Positions 19,896 through 28,866 of a DNA stretch of 64,000 bases are shown piece by piece (the first letter of the stretch is position 1; each line of letters starts with the position of its first letter). The position numbers and the translations under genes were made by a program. The notes beneath the pieces were generated by a model that was not told the DNA's origin, did no database searches, and saw nothing but the letters and a program-made list of their open reading frames with translations. This DNA comes from Salipaludibacillus neizhouensis (GTDB lineage: Bacteria > Bacillota > Bacilli > Bacillales > Salisediminibacteriaceae), in NCBI RefSeq assembly GCF_002886185.1, contig NZ_KZ614147.1:79426-143425 (forward strand), given 5' to 3'.

Positions 19896-20522
19896 CTAAA
19901 TTATTTCGTTTCTATATATTACCTTATTTACTTTATGCCTTACGGTATTATGACCGGGTTTAGTACCTTTACCAATAGCGATAAGCATAACATCTAAATA
20001 CCTTTCAGAAACATTTAAGATTGCTTTTAATTTCTTAGAATCATAGCCTGACATCGTAATTGTTTCAAAACCTGCTTCATTTGCTAACAAAATTAATGAC
20101 ATTGACGCAAGACTTACATCTCTAGTTAATTCTAGCTTTAGATCTTCATTGGATTTATTTTCGTAATAATTAATTGCAGCATTCGCTAGATAATCTCTTA
20201 GCGATTCATCAAAAAATCCTGCTTGAAATCCTTCTTCATGTATCTCAATAATATTATTCTTATCAAATGCTTGATAATCCCCCAACATCACAATTAAAGT
20301 TGATGCTTCTACTACTTGTTGTTGATTAAAGGCTATAGGGAATAATAAATTTCTTAAGTCCTGATCCTCAATAATTAAATATCGAGTTGCTTGAATATTA
20401 TTACCATTAGGTGACTTACTTGCACTTTCAATTAATGAGGTTAGAATTTCTGAACTTATTTTATAACTTGAATCATAATGTCTAACTGAACGTCTTTTTT
20501 CCAAAATATTTTTTACATTCAT
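19896..20522 (-). CDS. Nitroreductase-family FMN oxidoreductase
   Basis: About 208 residues when started at the ATG at 20522, which has GGAG 8 bases upstream; a longer open frame begins inside the divergent regulator. The FMN-phosphate motif EKRRSVRHYD, the SASKSPNGNNIQATRYLII block and GFETITMSGYD are as in nitroreductases. Divergent pairing with an HxlR regulator parallels YodB/YodC and HypR/HypO in B. subtilis, which respond to quinones, diamide or hypochlorite. A role in reducing electrophiles is inferred. Confidence 0.9.
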   Translation of the reverse strand: MNVKNILEKRRSVRHYDSSYKISSEILTSLIESASKSPNGNNIQATRYLIIEDQDLRNLLFPIAFNQQQVVEASTLIVMLGDYQAFDKNNIIEIHEEGFQAGFFDESLRDYLANAAINYYENKSNEDLKLELTRDVSLASMSLILLANEAGFETITMSGYDSKKLKAILNVSERYLDVMLIAIGKGTKPGHNTVRHKVNKVIYRNEII

Positions 20523-20594
20523 TTTATCAACTCCAAAATTTTTATTTGTTGCTCCTTTCATTATAGTAGGTAATAATAAAAGAGAAAATAACGC

Positions 20595-20623
20595 ACAAAA
20601 ATGTGGTATAGCCACTTTTTTGT
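20595..20623. promoter_or_regulatory. Inverted repeat between nitroreductase and hxlR
   Basis: Arms ACAAAAATGTGG and CCACTTTTTTGT (11 of 12 pair) around TATAG lie in the divergent promoter region. This is a likely HxlR operator. Confidence 0.6.
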
Positions 20624-20645
20624 ACCTATTCGGGAGGGACAAAAC

Positions 20646-20996
20646 ATGGTTAAGTATAATACTGGAATCAATATTTTTATGAATATTGCAGGTGGAAAAT
20701 GGAAATGTTTAATCCTTTTTTTCTTGAGTCAAAAATCAGTAAGGACAAAAGAGTTTTACGAATTAATACCTGGAATCACACAAAAAGTCTTAACAGATCA
20801 ATTGAAACAGTTAGAAAGAGATGGACTTGTTCGAAGAGAAATATTTAAAGAGGTACCACCAAAAGTAGAATATAGCTTAACAAGTCTTGGAAGATCGTTT
20901 GTTCCAGTATTAAACACAATGTGTGAATGGGGTAATGAGTATGCAATGATAAACGGTATAGATAAAGATCAACAAATTTACTGTGGTCATGATTAA
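20646..20996 (+). CDS. HxlR-family transcriptional regulator
   Basis: About 116 residues from the ATG at 20646 (GGGAGGGA upstream). The winged helix has the family hallmarks IAGGKWKCLILFFL, LIPGITQKVLTDQLKQLERD and the PPKVEYSLTSLG wing. The only Cys near the N-terminus is in GGKWKC (about residue 21), rather than at position 6 as in YodB, so redox sensing through that Cys is possible but not shown. It is divergent from the nitroreductase it probably controls. Confidence 0.9.
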   Translation: MVKYNTGINIFMNIAGGKWKCLILFFLSQKSVRTKEFYELIPGITQKVLTDQLKQLERDGLVRREIFKEVPPKVEYSLTSLGRSFVPVLNTMCEWGNEYAMINGIDKDQQIYCGHD

Positions 20997-21459
20997 TCCT
21001 AAATTACATTTTTTTAATTTTAAAGAAGCCTGGCGGTTGCATAAAAAATAAGAGCTTTATGCAACCTCTTATTCAATATAATGCAATAAACTGCCTAAAA
21101 GTTCGTTCCCTGCCCAAATCCGCACCAAACCCTTTCGGCTCTATACACTTCTCTTCTTTCCATTCTGCTAAATAGTTCTTCCCCAACACCCCCAATTCCC
21201 CCTCTTTTTTTGCCTTTTTCTTTTTCACAGGAACGAAAAAAAACGAAGAAAACTTTTTATTTGACTCGGGAAGCACTTCATTTTGCTATAACTTCTGTAA
21301 ACTAGAATAATTATTGTAAAATTCGCTCGCTTATTTCAATTATAAGCGAGCGGATGTTTTTCACACAAATTTTTAAACGACTTTATTATTTATTGAAACT
21401 TTATTATTCATGAACAAATAATTGCAGCTTTGAATTAAAGTTTATCAAAAATAGCGCAT
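20997..21459. other. Gene-poor stretch with a hairpin and low-complexity DNA
   Basis: A 10-bp inverted repeat (GTTGCATAAA at 21036 / TTTATGCAAC at 21056) without a T run lies just after hxlR. At 21073-21276 a Lys-rich minus-strand frame (VPVKKKKAKKEGELG) is low-complexity and I do not accept it as a gene. A second short inverted repeat around 21325-21350 (CGCTCGCTTA / TAAGCGAGCG) is present. Confidence 0.4.
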
Positions 21460-21861
21460 AAACCTGCATTTATGGCGCTGATACCGAGTATTTGTGGCGG
21501 TTGTTCCGAATCACATCTACTTTCGTCCCATGATCAGCGCTGCTTGCTTTAAAATATCATTCTCCATGGCGAGCTTTTGGTTCTCTTTTCGTAGTTGGAT
21601 TAACTCTTCCTGTTCAGGAGTATGATTATCTTTCTCTTCAAACGATCCGCTCTCCGAGTGTTGACGAACCCACTTGTCAAAGGCAGATGGCGTTAGCTCA
21701 TATTCTTTGAGAATCTCACTTCTGGGTTTTCCAGCTCCATGAAGCTGGACTATTTGTTCTTTAAATTCTTTTGAAAAGCTTCTTCTCACTCGTTTGGTCA
21801 TGTTTGATTCTCCTAGGTTTTTATTTGATCCAAGTCTAATTGACCTTAACCAAATTGTCCA
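21460..21861 (-). mobile_element. IS3-family remnant (left end plus orfA, orfB mostly deleted)
   Basis: The element has a terminal TGGACA-type end at about 21861 reading inward, an intact orfA, and only the first about 13 codons of orfB (VIRNNRHKYSVSA) after the orfA stop. The rest of orfB, including the DDE catalytic core, and the other end are missing, so it cannot move by itself. Confidence 0.7.
21517..21801 (-). CDS. IS3-family transposase OrfA (orphan)
   Basis: 94 residues: helix-turn-helix (FSKEFKEQIVQLHGAGKPRS, then LTPSAFDKWVRQHSESGSF) followed by a leucine-zipper-like coiled coil (ELIQLRKENQKLAMENDILK) and the typical end QAALIMGRK. It is full length for OrfA of the IS150/IS3 type. 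The partner orfB is truncated, so it may only act as an inhibitor of related elements, if at all. Confidence 0.9.
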   Translation of the reverse strand: MTKRVRRSFSKEFKEQIVQLHGAGKPRSEILKEYELTPSAFDKWVRQHSESGSFEEKDNHTPEQEELIQLRKENQKLAMENDILKQAALIMGRK

Positions 21862-22002
21862 ATCAAGTGTAACCTATTCAGTATCTTTTTTTAATAAGTT
21901 CTTTTGCTGCTTGATATAACTTTTGTCCGATATCCAACTAATGTCCCCCCCTTTAAATTTGTCTAGTTATTAAGTAAGAAAGGTAATTATTTTCTATTAG
22001 AC

Positions 22003-22044
22003 AATCGCCCCCAATACTGGAAGACTCGAAATCAAAATATATAG
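22003..22044. repeat. Short dispersed repeat, copy 1
   Basis: CGCCCCCAATACTGGAAGAC then TCGAAATCAAAATATATAG. Two related copies lie at 22668-22708 and 24081-24123, each next to the 3' end of a minus-strand gene or pseudogene. Confidence 0.6.
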
Positions 22045-22082
22045 ATATATACTGGCCCCTCTACATACCTCTCATAACTCTT

Positions 22083-22222
22083 TTAATTGACCACATCTCT
22101 CACATTTATAAATGGCTCTTCTTGCTTTGATAAACTATAAGTTGTTTGTCCTAATGTCATATGAGGAACAAAATTATCTAGTTCAAAATACTTCTCTATA
22201 AGTTCTTTTGAAGGTGCAACTA
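22083..22222 (-). pseudogene. 2'-5' RNA ligase-like fragment
   Basis: A reading frame of about 45 codons holds VAPSKELIEKYFELDNFVPH and then MTLGQTTYSLSK, containing an H-x-T-x motif as in the LigT/2H phosphoesterase family. The N-terminal half with the first H-x-T is absent; the fragment abuts the DUF4260 gene. It has no start of its own. Confidence 0.5.
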
Positions 22223-22228
22223 CGCTAA

Positions 22229-22576
22229 CTAAACTCTTTGTAAGTGAGTGTCCTTAAATTTTGATGTGTATTTTAATCCATAACCTATAAATCGGTCCAT
22301 CCCAATATGAGAAATCCAAATCATACTAAACGCCAACAATAAGTCATTTACAATAAAAATACTAACTACTGATAAGAATAAAGGTAAGATATAGGAATGA
22401 AATATATTGTACGTTACGGCACCAACCGAATTATTTATCATGTATCCCAGCATCGAAAAATCTGGAGCTAATAAAAAAGCAAAAAACATCCACCAAGCAG
22501 CATCCAATTGAGAATAGATAAATACAGATACGAGCAAAACAGTTATTCCTTCAATATGTAAAATCAGTTTATTCAT
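22229..22576 (-). CDS. DUF4260 small membrane protein
   Basis: 115 residues with about four hydrophobic segments and the conserved blocks LLAPDFSMLGYMINNSVGA, YNIFHSYILPL and IGMDRFIGYGLKY, ending FKDTHLQRV; these are typical of DUF4260. It lies in the membrane and its function is unknown. It starts at an ATG with a GGGGGAAAG site. Neighbours are decayed genes. Confidence 0.9.
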   Translation of the reverse strand: MNKLILHIEGITVLLVSVFIYSQLDAAWWMFFAFLLAPDFSMLGYMINNSVGAVTYNIFHSYILPLFLSVVSIFIVNDLLLAFSMIWISHIGMDRFIGYGLKYTSKFKDTHLQRV

Positions 22577-22667
22577 TTCTTTCCCCCTTGAATGAAAAGC
22601 CTTATGTGTATTACGCTCTATAAAGGAAAAAGTTCCAAATAAGATTAGAGGCTTTTCTTAATTTAGG

Positions 22668-22708
22668 AAAAGCCCCCAATACTTGAAGACTCGAATTCAA
22701 GATATATG
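22668..22708. repeat. Short dispersed repeat, copy 2
   Basis: GCCCCCAATACTTGAAGACT then CGAATTCAAGATATATG, matching the copy at 22003 in about 32 of 38 positions. It directly precedes (3' side) the decayed serine hydrolase. A hairpin GCTTTTC/GAAAAGC overlaps its left edge. Confidence 0.6.
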
Positions 22709-22709
22709 T

Positions 22710-23848
22710 TTAGGAATCAATAAAAATGTCTAAAACCCTATCACAAATTTCATGATGCATAGTCCCGTCAAAATTCAATAACACAACCACTCCTAAGTTA
22801 AGTTCAGGTTCCATTGTCATTAACGACCTTACAGCTAGTTTACCACCTCCATGTTCGACTATTCTGCACCCTCTATATGTATCAGTAAACCATGCGAGAC
22901 CATAGCTTCTTACATCACTATGGAATTGCCATTCTTCACTGACAAGGTGAACAGGTTTCTGCATTTCTTCAATGAGGTCTGAACGTAAGAGTTTTGAATC
23001 TTTATTCAAATGGAAGATTAAATAATTCCCTAAATCATTTGCCGTGGAATATAAATAACCGATTGGAGCAGAAATTGAGTTTATTGGAAAAGGAGTTTCT
23101 ATTTTATCCTTACCTAAATAATATCTGGCGCTATTCTTATCATTTTGTACTAAAGGGGCATCACTATTTGTACGATTCATATCCAAAGGAGTAAGAATAT
23201 TTTCTTGAAGATATACTTCCCAGCTTTCACCTGTCACTTTTTCTATCAAATCTGCTAGAATCACGTAGGAATCTGTACAATAACCCCATCCCATTCCCAC
23301 CGGATATTCCAACTCTACTTTTTCAAACCACTTCGTTACATCCTCTCTGGATTTCACCCTATTAATTTCTTCTTCTGTAAGGTTATATTCGTCTAATGCT
23401 TCTTGAAACTCTGTGGGTGTATCTGAAAATATTTCTCTAATATTTGGAGCGATCATGTTGGCAATTCCTAAATCTGAAGGAAATCCTGCCGTATGAGACA
23501 ATACATGCCTTATTGTGATAGTATCACTCTATTGCTTATCCTTTGTTCTGAAATATGACAAATATTTCACGACTGGATCATCTAAGGAAATTAAGTTATC
23601 CTCTACGAGCTGCATTAAAGACAGGGCTACAAAGTTCTTAGAAATACTCTGAATGCTCATCCTTGTATCCCCATCGATAGCCCGCATAGGTTCCCAACAC
23701 CTATGGAATAAATAATATCTGCGTCTTTAACAATTGCAACACTCAAACCAACAGCTTGTTGATCATCCATCATTTTATTAATATATTCTGTTACCTTATT
23801 AAGTTTTTCAGTAAATTGAACCATGCTAACCTCCATTATTGCTTGCAC
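22710..23848 (-). pseudogene. Beta-lactamase-family serine hydrolase, frameshift plus nonsense codon
   Basis: Joined across frames, the gene spans about 375 codons. The N-terminal part runs to IIYSIGVGNL; after a frameshift near 23690 another frame continues RAIDGDTRMSIQSISKNFVA, which holds the catalytic S-x-x-K. It reaches a TAG at 23529-23531 and then resumes in frame with ITIRHVLSHTAGFPSDLG, through the Y-x-N-like region to the C-terminal HGGGK motif (the K-T-G equivalent). Both lesions are inactivating. Active relatives are class C beta-lactamase/DD-peptidase-like esterases. Confidence 0.8.
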
Positions 23849-24080
23849 GTAAACTTCATCTATCTAATAAACTACTTCTATTATTACCAGAGATCTTAAT
23901 TATACGATTACCATTGGTATATCTATCATAACACCTATACTATCATAATTTTCTGACATACATACTGATAACTAACGCTTCCATTGATGAAAGAAAATAA
24001 AGGTTAATCCGCTTAACCAAAACTGAATCTACTATATTCATGCCCTATACTATAGCAAAAAAGGACGGTAATTCTAATTG

Positions 24081-24123
24081 AATAATCGACCCTAATTCCG
24101 AAAGACTTGAATTCAAGATATTA
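24081..24123. repeat. Short dispersed repeat, copy 3
   Basis: TCGACCCTAATTCCGAAAGA then CTTGAATTCAAGATATTA. It is a more diverged copy of the repeat at 22003 and 22668 and contains the 12-bp palindrome CTTGAATTCAAG. Confidence 0.5.
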
Positions 24124-24712
24124 CGCATTATGCAACTGTTCACTGATTACTATTGTCATTACAATTATAATCAATTGCTGTATTACTGTTATCTGTTTAT
24201 TACTGTTAATGGAATATTGTTCTCCTGACACTAGAGATTCTTTTAGAGTTGGAATAGGGATTGAGCGTTTCTTAATCCTTGAAACCAATAACTCACTTTC
24301 TTCCTTCATAGTGTTTGAAAGGAACATGTGATGGTTGATTTCTTGAAAATCTTGATAATACGTCTTTCCGCTTTCAGAAATTCCCATAAGCATTTAACTT
24401 TTTGATAGTGTTGTTTTATTTCTTCTACCTGGAGAGCTGCAATTTCCCTAGCGACTTGCTCCATTTCTTCTCTTATATGCCCGACCACTTTCTGTCTCTT
24501 CCTTAGGAAACGGCCGTATGGCATAAGGACTCACGGGAGATTCTAAATAATTTAATATTCCTTCTAACTCCAACTTTCCTTCTCTTTTGTTAAAAATGAA
24601 TAAAGCAATATCGCGATCCTGGTGATCATACGCTTTTTCATTTCCTGCTCAATTCACATAATGATTTTTTTCTTCCAATCGTTTAAACCAACCGTCTACG
24701 GTATTCGAATTT
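24121..24712 (-). pseudogene. MerR-like (DUF3967) regulator remnant
   Basis: Several frames hold consecutive pieces: VDGWFKRLEEKNHYVN, a stop, AYDHQDRDIALFIFNKREGK, then in another frame EMEQVAREIAALQVEEIKQH, and finally a hydrophobic tail near 24121. The order (partial HTH, the AYDHQDRDIALFI block, long coiled coil) matches MerR-type DUF3967 proteins of Bacillus. The HTH is incomplete and there are at least one nonsense codon and two frameshifts. Confidence 0.5.
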
Positions 24713-24787
24713 TATCAATATTCTTGTAGTGTTTATTTTTAAAAACGCTAGATTAAGTTTCCCAAAGTTCCTATTCTATAATTTCAC

Positions 24788-26110
24788 TTATAACATGCTT
24801 TTAATTTTTGTGAGATATTGAAATCTTATTATAATGAAATAGATTATTTGTAAGGCTATAAACATACCTATGACCGACATGGATTCTTTCATAAGTGAAT
24901 AACTAAACATATTTTGCATTGCAATAAGGGATATGAAGCCATGAATGGTGGCAACGAATAATGGAATAAAAAATAGGACTCCTAATTTAGTCGTAATGAT
25001 GGTTGATAACTCTTTTTCTGTTATCCCAAGTTTTGCAAGCATTTCATACTCGCGTTTGTCCTCCTTCATATCGGTGTAAAGTCGAAAATACAATAGGCTT
25101 GCGGAAGATATGAAAAATACTACCCCTATAAAAAAGCCAATAAACAAGACAATATCAATACCTTGCTGAGTAATTTTCGTTGATTCAAGAAGCATGGTTC
25201 GAATACCAACAATGGTTCCAATCGCTGAAAAGGTTATGGTAAGAACAACCGTTACCATAAATAAAATTTGAGCGTTATCGCGTAAACGATAAATTAGGTT
25301 CGATACAATGATAATATTCACTTTGTGTCGATAGATTTTCTTTTGTTTTCTTATGCTGTGAAGAATATATACACTAAGCTGGGTGTAAAAGAAGTAGGTT
25401 CCAATTATGACGATTATGGTCACTGGTATCATGGCGAAGAAAACCATAGCTTCCTGAACGAGCAACGCGATAGCATAGCCTCCTCCTAGAAGAAAAACAG
25501 ATAAAATGGATAAAGCAGGAGATGCTTTGGGTGCACGTTTCGGTTTTGAGTTTCCTGTGAAGAGATCAATTAATTGACTACCCCGGACAAAAGAAGTCGT
25601 AAAGAATGAAATGATTAAAAACAGCACACCAAAAGAAATGGAAGTTAGGAGAATGGCTTCCCAGGGCCAATAAAAAGGGAGCTCATTTGACATTCCTAAG
25701 GCATATTCGCTAATTAAAAGCAGTAGTTTTGCAAACAGTAGTCCAATACATATCCCTGAAATTATGGCTGCAGATCCCATGAGCATATTTTCCAAAAAAA
25801 TCAGGTTACGCAATTGTTTATCCGACATTCCATTGATTGCAAAAATTCCAAATTCTTTTTTTCGGGATTTCAAAAATGAACTCATCGAATAAAGAACAAA
25901 GAGAAAGGAAAACACATAAATAATCGCTTCTGCGAAATGCATACCCACAGAGACATATCCGCCAATGATCTCGGTGGTGAAAGCAGGGTGGAATGCAAAA
26001 AGAGCATAAATAAAGAAAACAGAAACCGAGAATACACTGCTAAGAAAGTAGGCTAAATAAACTTGTTTGTTTCTCACAACGTTAATGAATGCTAATCTTG
26101 GAAAAGTCAT
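24788..26110 (-). CDS. BceB-type ABC transporter permease lacking the large extracellular domain
   Basis: 440 residues with ten predicted membrane segments. The FtsX-like halves are intact: an N-terminal part with FLKSRKKEFGIFAINGMS and a C-terminal part with LYFRLYTDMKEDKREYEMLA then KLGITEKEL. BceB-type permeases of peptide-antibiotic resistance modules are about 640-660 residues because a roughly 200-residue extracellular domain sits between helices 7 and 8. Here those helices are joined by about 20 residues (MLLESTKITQQG). AAGGAGG precedes the ATG. It is the last gene of the lanF-E-G operon, on the opposite strand from its natural ATPase partner at 30638. It may be a degenerate or specialised permease. 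Confidence 0.8.
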   Translation of the reverse strand: MTFPRLAFINVVRNKQVYLAYFLSSVFSVSVFFIYALFAFHPAFTTEIIGGYVSVGMHFAEAIIYVFSFLFVLYSMSSFLKSRKKEFGIFAINGMSDKQLRNLIFLENMLMGSAAIISGICIGLLFAKLLLLISEYALGMSNELPFYWPWEAILLTSISFGVLFLIISFFTTSFVRGSQLIDLFTGNSKPKRAPKASPALSILSVFLLGGGYAIALLVQEAMVFFAMIPVTIIVIIGTYFFYTQLSVYILHSIRKQKKIYRHKVNIIIVSNLIYRLRDNAQILFMVTVVLTITFSAIGTIVGIRTMLLESTKITQQGIDIVLFIGFFIGVVFFISSASLLYFRLYTDMKEDKREYEMLAKLGITEKELSTIITTKLGVLFFIPLFVATIHGFISLIAMQNMFSYSLMKESMSVIGMFIALQIIYFIIIRFQYLTKIKSML

Positions 26111-26147
26111 AATAGCCTCCTTACTGGTGAGCTAATGTTAGGTATAG

Positions 26148-26885
26148 TTATGCTTCATGTTTTCGAAAGAACCTATATCCTATTACCATAATGCAGCTAA
26201 AGGCTACTAAGGATATGGTGAGTGAATAGGGTATAGTAAGATTCCTCATCCCTTCTGAATTTGGGATTAAAGTCAGAGAGGGATGAGACCAGAAATAATA
26301 CTTTCCATAGGCGCTGTTTGTAATAACAACACTTGTAATCGATGCAGCTAAACTTATACCAATGGGTATTCCAATATTAGGGAATTTTATACTTAGAATC
26401 ATCTGTAAAGCAAGGATGGGTAGACAAGTTATCCAACAAATGAGGACATTAACGGCCGTCGTACCGTAGGGGATATTCCCAACACCCACAATAATCGCAG
26501 CTCCTATAGTTCCAATATAAAGAATGACCATGGATAGACCGACGAGTCCTATATGAATAATTGTTTTAGTAATATAAATCGATTTCAAATTCACTGGCAT
26601 AGTAAACAAGTATTTCCAATTATTTTCTGAATGTTCAATTCTGGCAAGCCAAACGGCCATCACCGCGATCGATAACGGAAGAAGTAAGAGGCCGTAAAAT
26701 GTTACGATTTGCCCTAGTAGTTTTTCCCAGGGAACCGCATTTCCTTGTAGGAAGACATCTTGATAACGGACAAAGTTATAAGCCCCAAACGTCACCATTA
26801 ATAGTGGTGCTACACACATTAATAGCCAAACATAAGAGCGCTTTAACTTCATCATCTCCATCATTAATACTCTACCAAGCGTCAT
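26148..26885 (-). CDS. Lantibiotic-immunity ABC permease (LanG/MutG type)
   Basis: 245 residues with six membrane segments, including the family feature of a conserved soluble stretch NNWKYLFTMPVNLKSIYITK between helices 2 and 3. It is homologous to the gene just upstream (HSENNWKYL versus NSDNNWKYL). In LanFEG systems the two permeases and the ATPase expel lantibiotics from the membrane. The gap to the upstream permease is 32 bases, so they are in one operon. Confidence 0.8.
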   Translation of the reverse strand: MTLGRVLMMEMMKLKRSYVWLLMCVAPLLMVTFGAYNFVRYQDVFLQGNAVPWEKLLGQIVTFYGLLLLPLSIAVMAVWLARIEHSENNWKYLFTMPVNLKSIYITKTIIHIGLVGLSMVILYIGTIGAAIIVGVGNIPYGTTAVNVLICWITCLPILALQMILSIKFPNIGIPIGISLAASITSVVITNSAYGKYYFWSHPSLTLIPNSEGMRNLTIPYSLTISLVAFSCIMVIGYRFFRKHEA

Positions 26886-26917
26886 GCTCTATTCACCTTC
26901 GTTTCTGTTTCATATAT

Positions 26918-27649
26918 TTAAATATCTCGGTGGGCAAATTCACGATACCCTATGATTAAACATAAGAGACCAACCACCATGGACTGCCCCATATACCAGG
27001 TAATATTAATTCCTTCATTTAACCGGATCGGAAGTACCAAATAAGGATACACCCAAGGTAGCCATCGTGTCAGGGCTGATTGTAATAGAAATATGGCTGC
27101 TACCGTTCCACAGATGGATACGGCTAAGGGAATACCGGGATTATCGAATTTAATACTAAGCCAAAATTGAATGGTTAGCACAGCAAAAGTGCCAATCAAT
27201 GCAGCACTAAGTGTTTGTATTAGTTGACTATACGGTATATCGCCAGGTAAGTGGAGGATCGATGCACTACCTAAAATACCAATGCCAAGCAAAAGGGAGC
27301 TTACCAGTAAGAAAAAGATGACCAACGTGATTTTTGCAAAATACACATCTCTTCGTTTGATCGGAAGAGCCAAGAGGTATTTCCAATTGTTATCTGAATT
27401 TTCGCTCATGATAAGCATACTAGATAACACGGCTGCTAGGATTGGAAGTATTAGAACGGCCCAGATCACTGCATGTTGTTCAATGAAAATCGTCCAAGGT
27501 ACATCTCCTTCTTTCACTACACTTGTATACCGAATTTTAAAATTTGCATATTGTAATAGCAAAATTAGAGTTGGAGCTAAAATGACTGGAAAAACAATCC
27601 GATTGTTGCGAAGCTTTGCCCATTCAGCTGAAAGTACATTATGAAACAT
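26918..27649 (-). CDS. Lantibiotic-immunity ABC permease (LanE/MutE type)
   Basis: 243 residues, six membrane segments, with MSENSDNNWKYLLALPIKRR and DVYFAK. Its ATG directly abuts the stop codon of the ATPase gene (TAGATG), so translation is probably coupled. It is paralogous to the next permease. The expected role is export or displacement of lantibiotic-like peptides together with that ATPase. Confidence 0.8.
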   Translation of the reverse strand: MFHNVLSAEWAKLRNNRIVFPVILAPTLILLLQYANFKIRYTSVVKEGDVPWTIFIEQHAVIWAVLILPILAAVLSSMLIMSENSDNNWKYLLALPIKRRDVYFAKITLVIFFLLVSSLLLGIGILGSASILHLPGDIPYSQLIQTLSAALIGTFAVLTIQFWLSIKFDNPGIPLAVSICGTVAAIFLLQSALTRWLPWVYPYLVLPIRLNEGINITWYMGQSMVVGLLCLIIGYREFAHRDI

Positions 27650-28576
27650 CTAGATGGCCCCCTCTTTTCCCGTTAAATCCAAGAAGATTTCCTCTAGAGA
27701 TTTGACGCTCTCTACCAAATGGAAGACTTCGAATCCATTGCTAACAAGTTTTCTGTTTATTGCTGAAACCGTGTCAGTTGGTTGATCGACCAGTAGCATA
27801 TCTTCAACAATCCTTGCTTGAACATCTTGCTGGCGTAGGAGATCTTTTGCCCCCATCAAATTATTGACTTTGATTTCAACACGTGGTTTTTGATCTCTCT
27901 TCAACTCTTCCATTGTGCCATGAAACTTTAATTTTCCGGACTGAATGATGCCTACGTGGGAAGCAATCATTTCGATTTCGGCAAGGTTGTGACTAGAAAT
28001 TAACACCGTTATACCAAAGTCTTCGGGCATTCGTTTAATCAACTGCCGAATTTCATGGATGCCACTTGGATCAAGCCCGTTTGTAGGTTCATCTAATATT
28101 AATAGCTCTGGAGAACCAAGCAGAGCGAGGGCTATTCCTAGTCTTTGCTTCATTCCTAGAGAATACTGCTTCACTGGTTGGTGGGAAACTTCAGATAATC
28201 GAACAATTCCCAGCACCTCTTCGATCCGGGCGTTAGAAGATCCTAATATTTTACTAGAGAGTTTTAAATTTTCGAATCCAGTTAAGTTTCGATAATAAGA
28301 AGGCGCTTCGACGAGAGCACCTACTCTTCGAAGAATATCAATTCGATTTTTATGAAATGTTTGGCCAAATAGCCTTACTTCGCCTTCTGTTGGCTTCATT
28401 AGTCCGAGGAGCATACGGATTGAAGTGGTTTTCCCTGCACCATTCGGGCCAAGAAAACCAAAAATTTGACCGCGCTTAATTTCTAAATTCACATGGTCAA
28501 CTGAATACTGATCTCCAAATTTTTTTGTTAAATCTTTTGTAGCAACTAATGTTTCTCCAACATCCTTATTCATCAT
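27650..28576 (-). CDS. Lantibiotic-immunity ABC transporter ATP-binding protein (LanF type)
   Basis: 308 residues. Walker A GPNGAGKT (43-50), Q-loop region, signature YSLGMKQRL, Walker B LLILDEPTNGLD and switch His (VLISSHNLAEIEMIA) are all intact. A C-terminal region of about 80 residues follows, as in BcrA/LanF ATPases. It is the first gene of an operon with two permeases and the BceB-like permease. Its promoter region carries an operator-like palindrome shared with the divergent two-component genes' target promoter. Confidence 0.88.
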   Translation of the reverse strand: MMNKDVGETLVATKDLTKKFGDQYSVDHVNLEIKRGQIFGFLGPNGAGKTTSIRMLLGLMKPTEGEVRLFGQTFHKNRIDILRRVGALVEAPSYYRNLTGFENLKLSSKILGSSNARIEEVLGIVRLSEVSHQPVKQYSLGMKQRLGIALALLGSPELLILDEPTNGLDPSGIHEIRQLIKRMPEDFGITVLISSHNLAEIEMIASHVGIIQSGKLKFHGTMEELKRDQKPRVEIKVNNLMGAKDLLRQQDVQARIVEDMLLVDQPTDTVSAINRKLVSNGFEVFHLVESVKSLEEIFLDLTGKEGAI

Positions 28577-28703
28577 TATCCCTGCCTTTATGTACTGTCA
28601 AAGACACCGGTACTCGTCTTGTTCGATGCAAGACGTCTCTGAGCAAATTGTCTATAGTTGTACTATATGGGGAATGCGATTTGACTACCATTGTTTAACC
28701 TTT

Positions 28704-28731
28704 CATTACCTTACGATGTTGTAAGATAATG
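28704..28731. promoter_or_regulatory. Inverted-repeat operator in the lanF / response-regulator divergent promoter
   Basis: CATTACCTTAC and GTAAGATAATG pair at 10 of 11 positions around GATGTT. The core TTAC-N6-GTAAG recurs with the same spacing at 30550 in front of the BceA-like gene, so this is probably the site of the encoded BceR-like regulator. Confidence 0.65.
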
Positions 28732-28866
28732 AAGATAGATCTTGTTTAAAGGTTTAACCATATTTATAAATCATGGAAATATATGCTATAATTAACTGTT
28801 CCAAATAAGGGGCACCTATTCAATCAAGTTATTGGTACGGGGAAATTCATTGGAGGAGTGAAATCT

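Noticed and set aside
21073-21276. Minus-strand 67-codon frame rich in Lys (VPVKKKKAKKEGELG)
   Set aside because: Low complexity, no ribosome site, and it lies in a stretch resembling other GAAAA-rich intergenic DNA.
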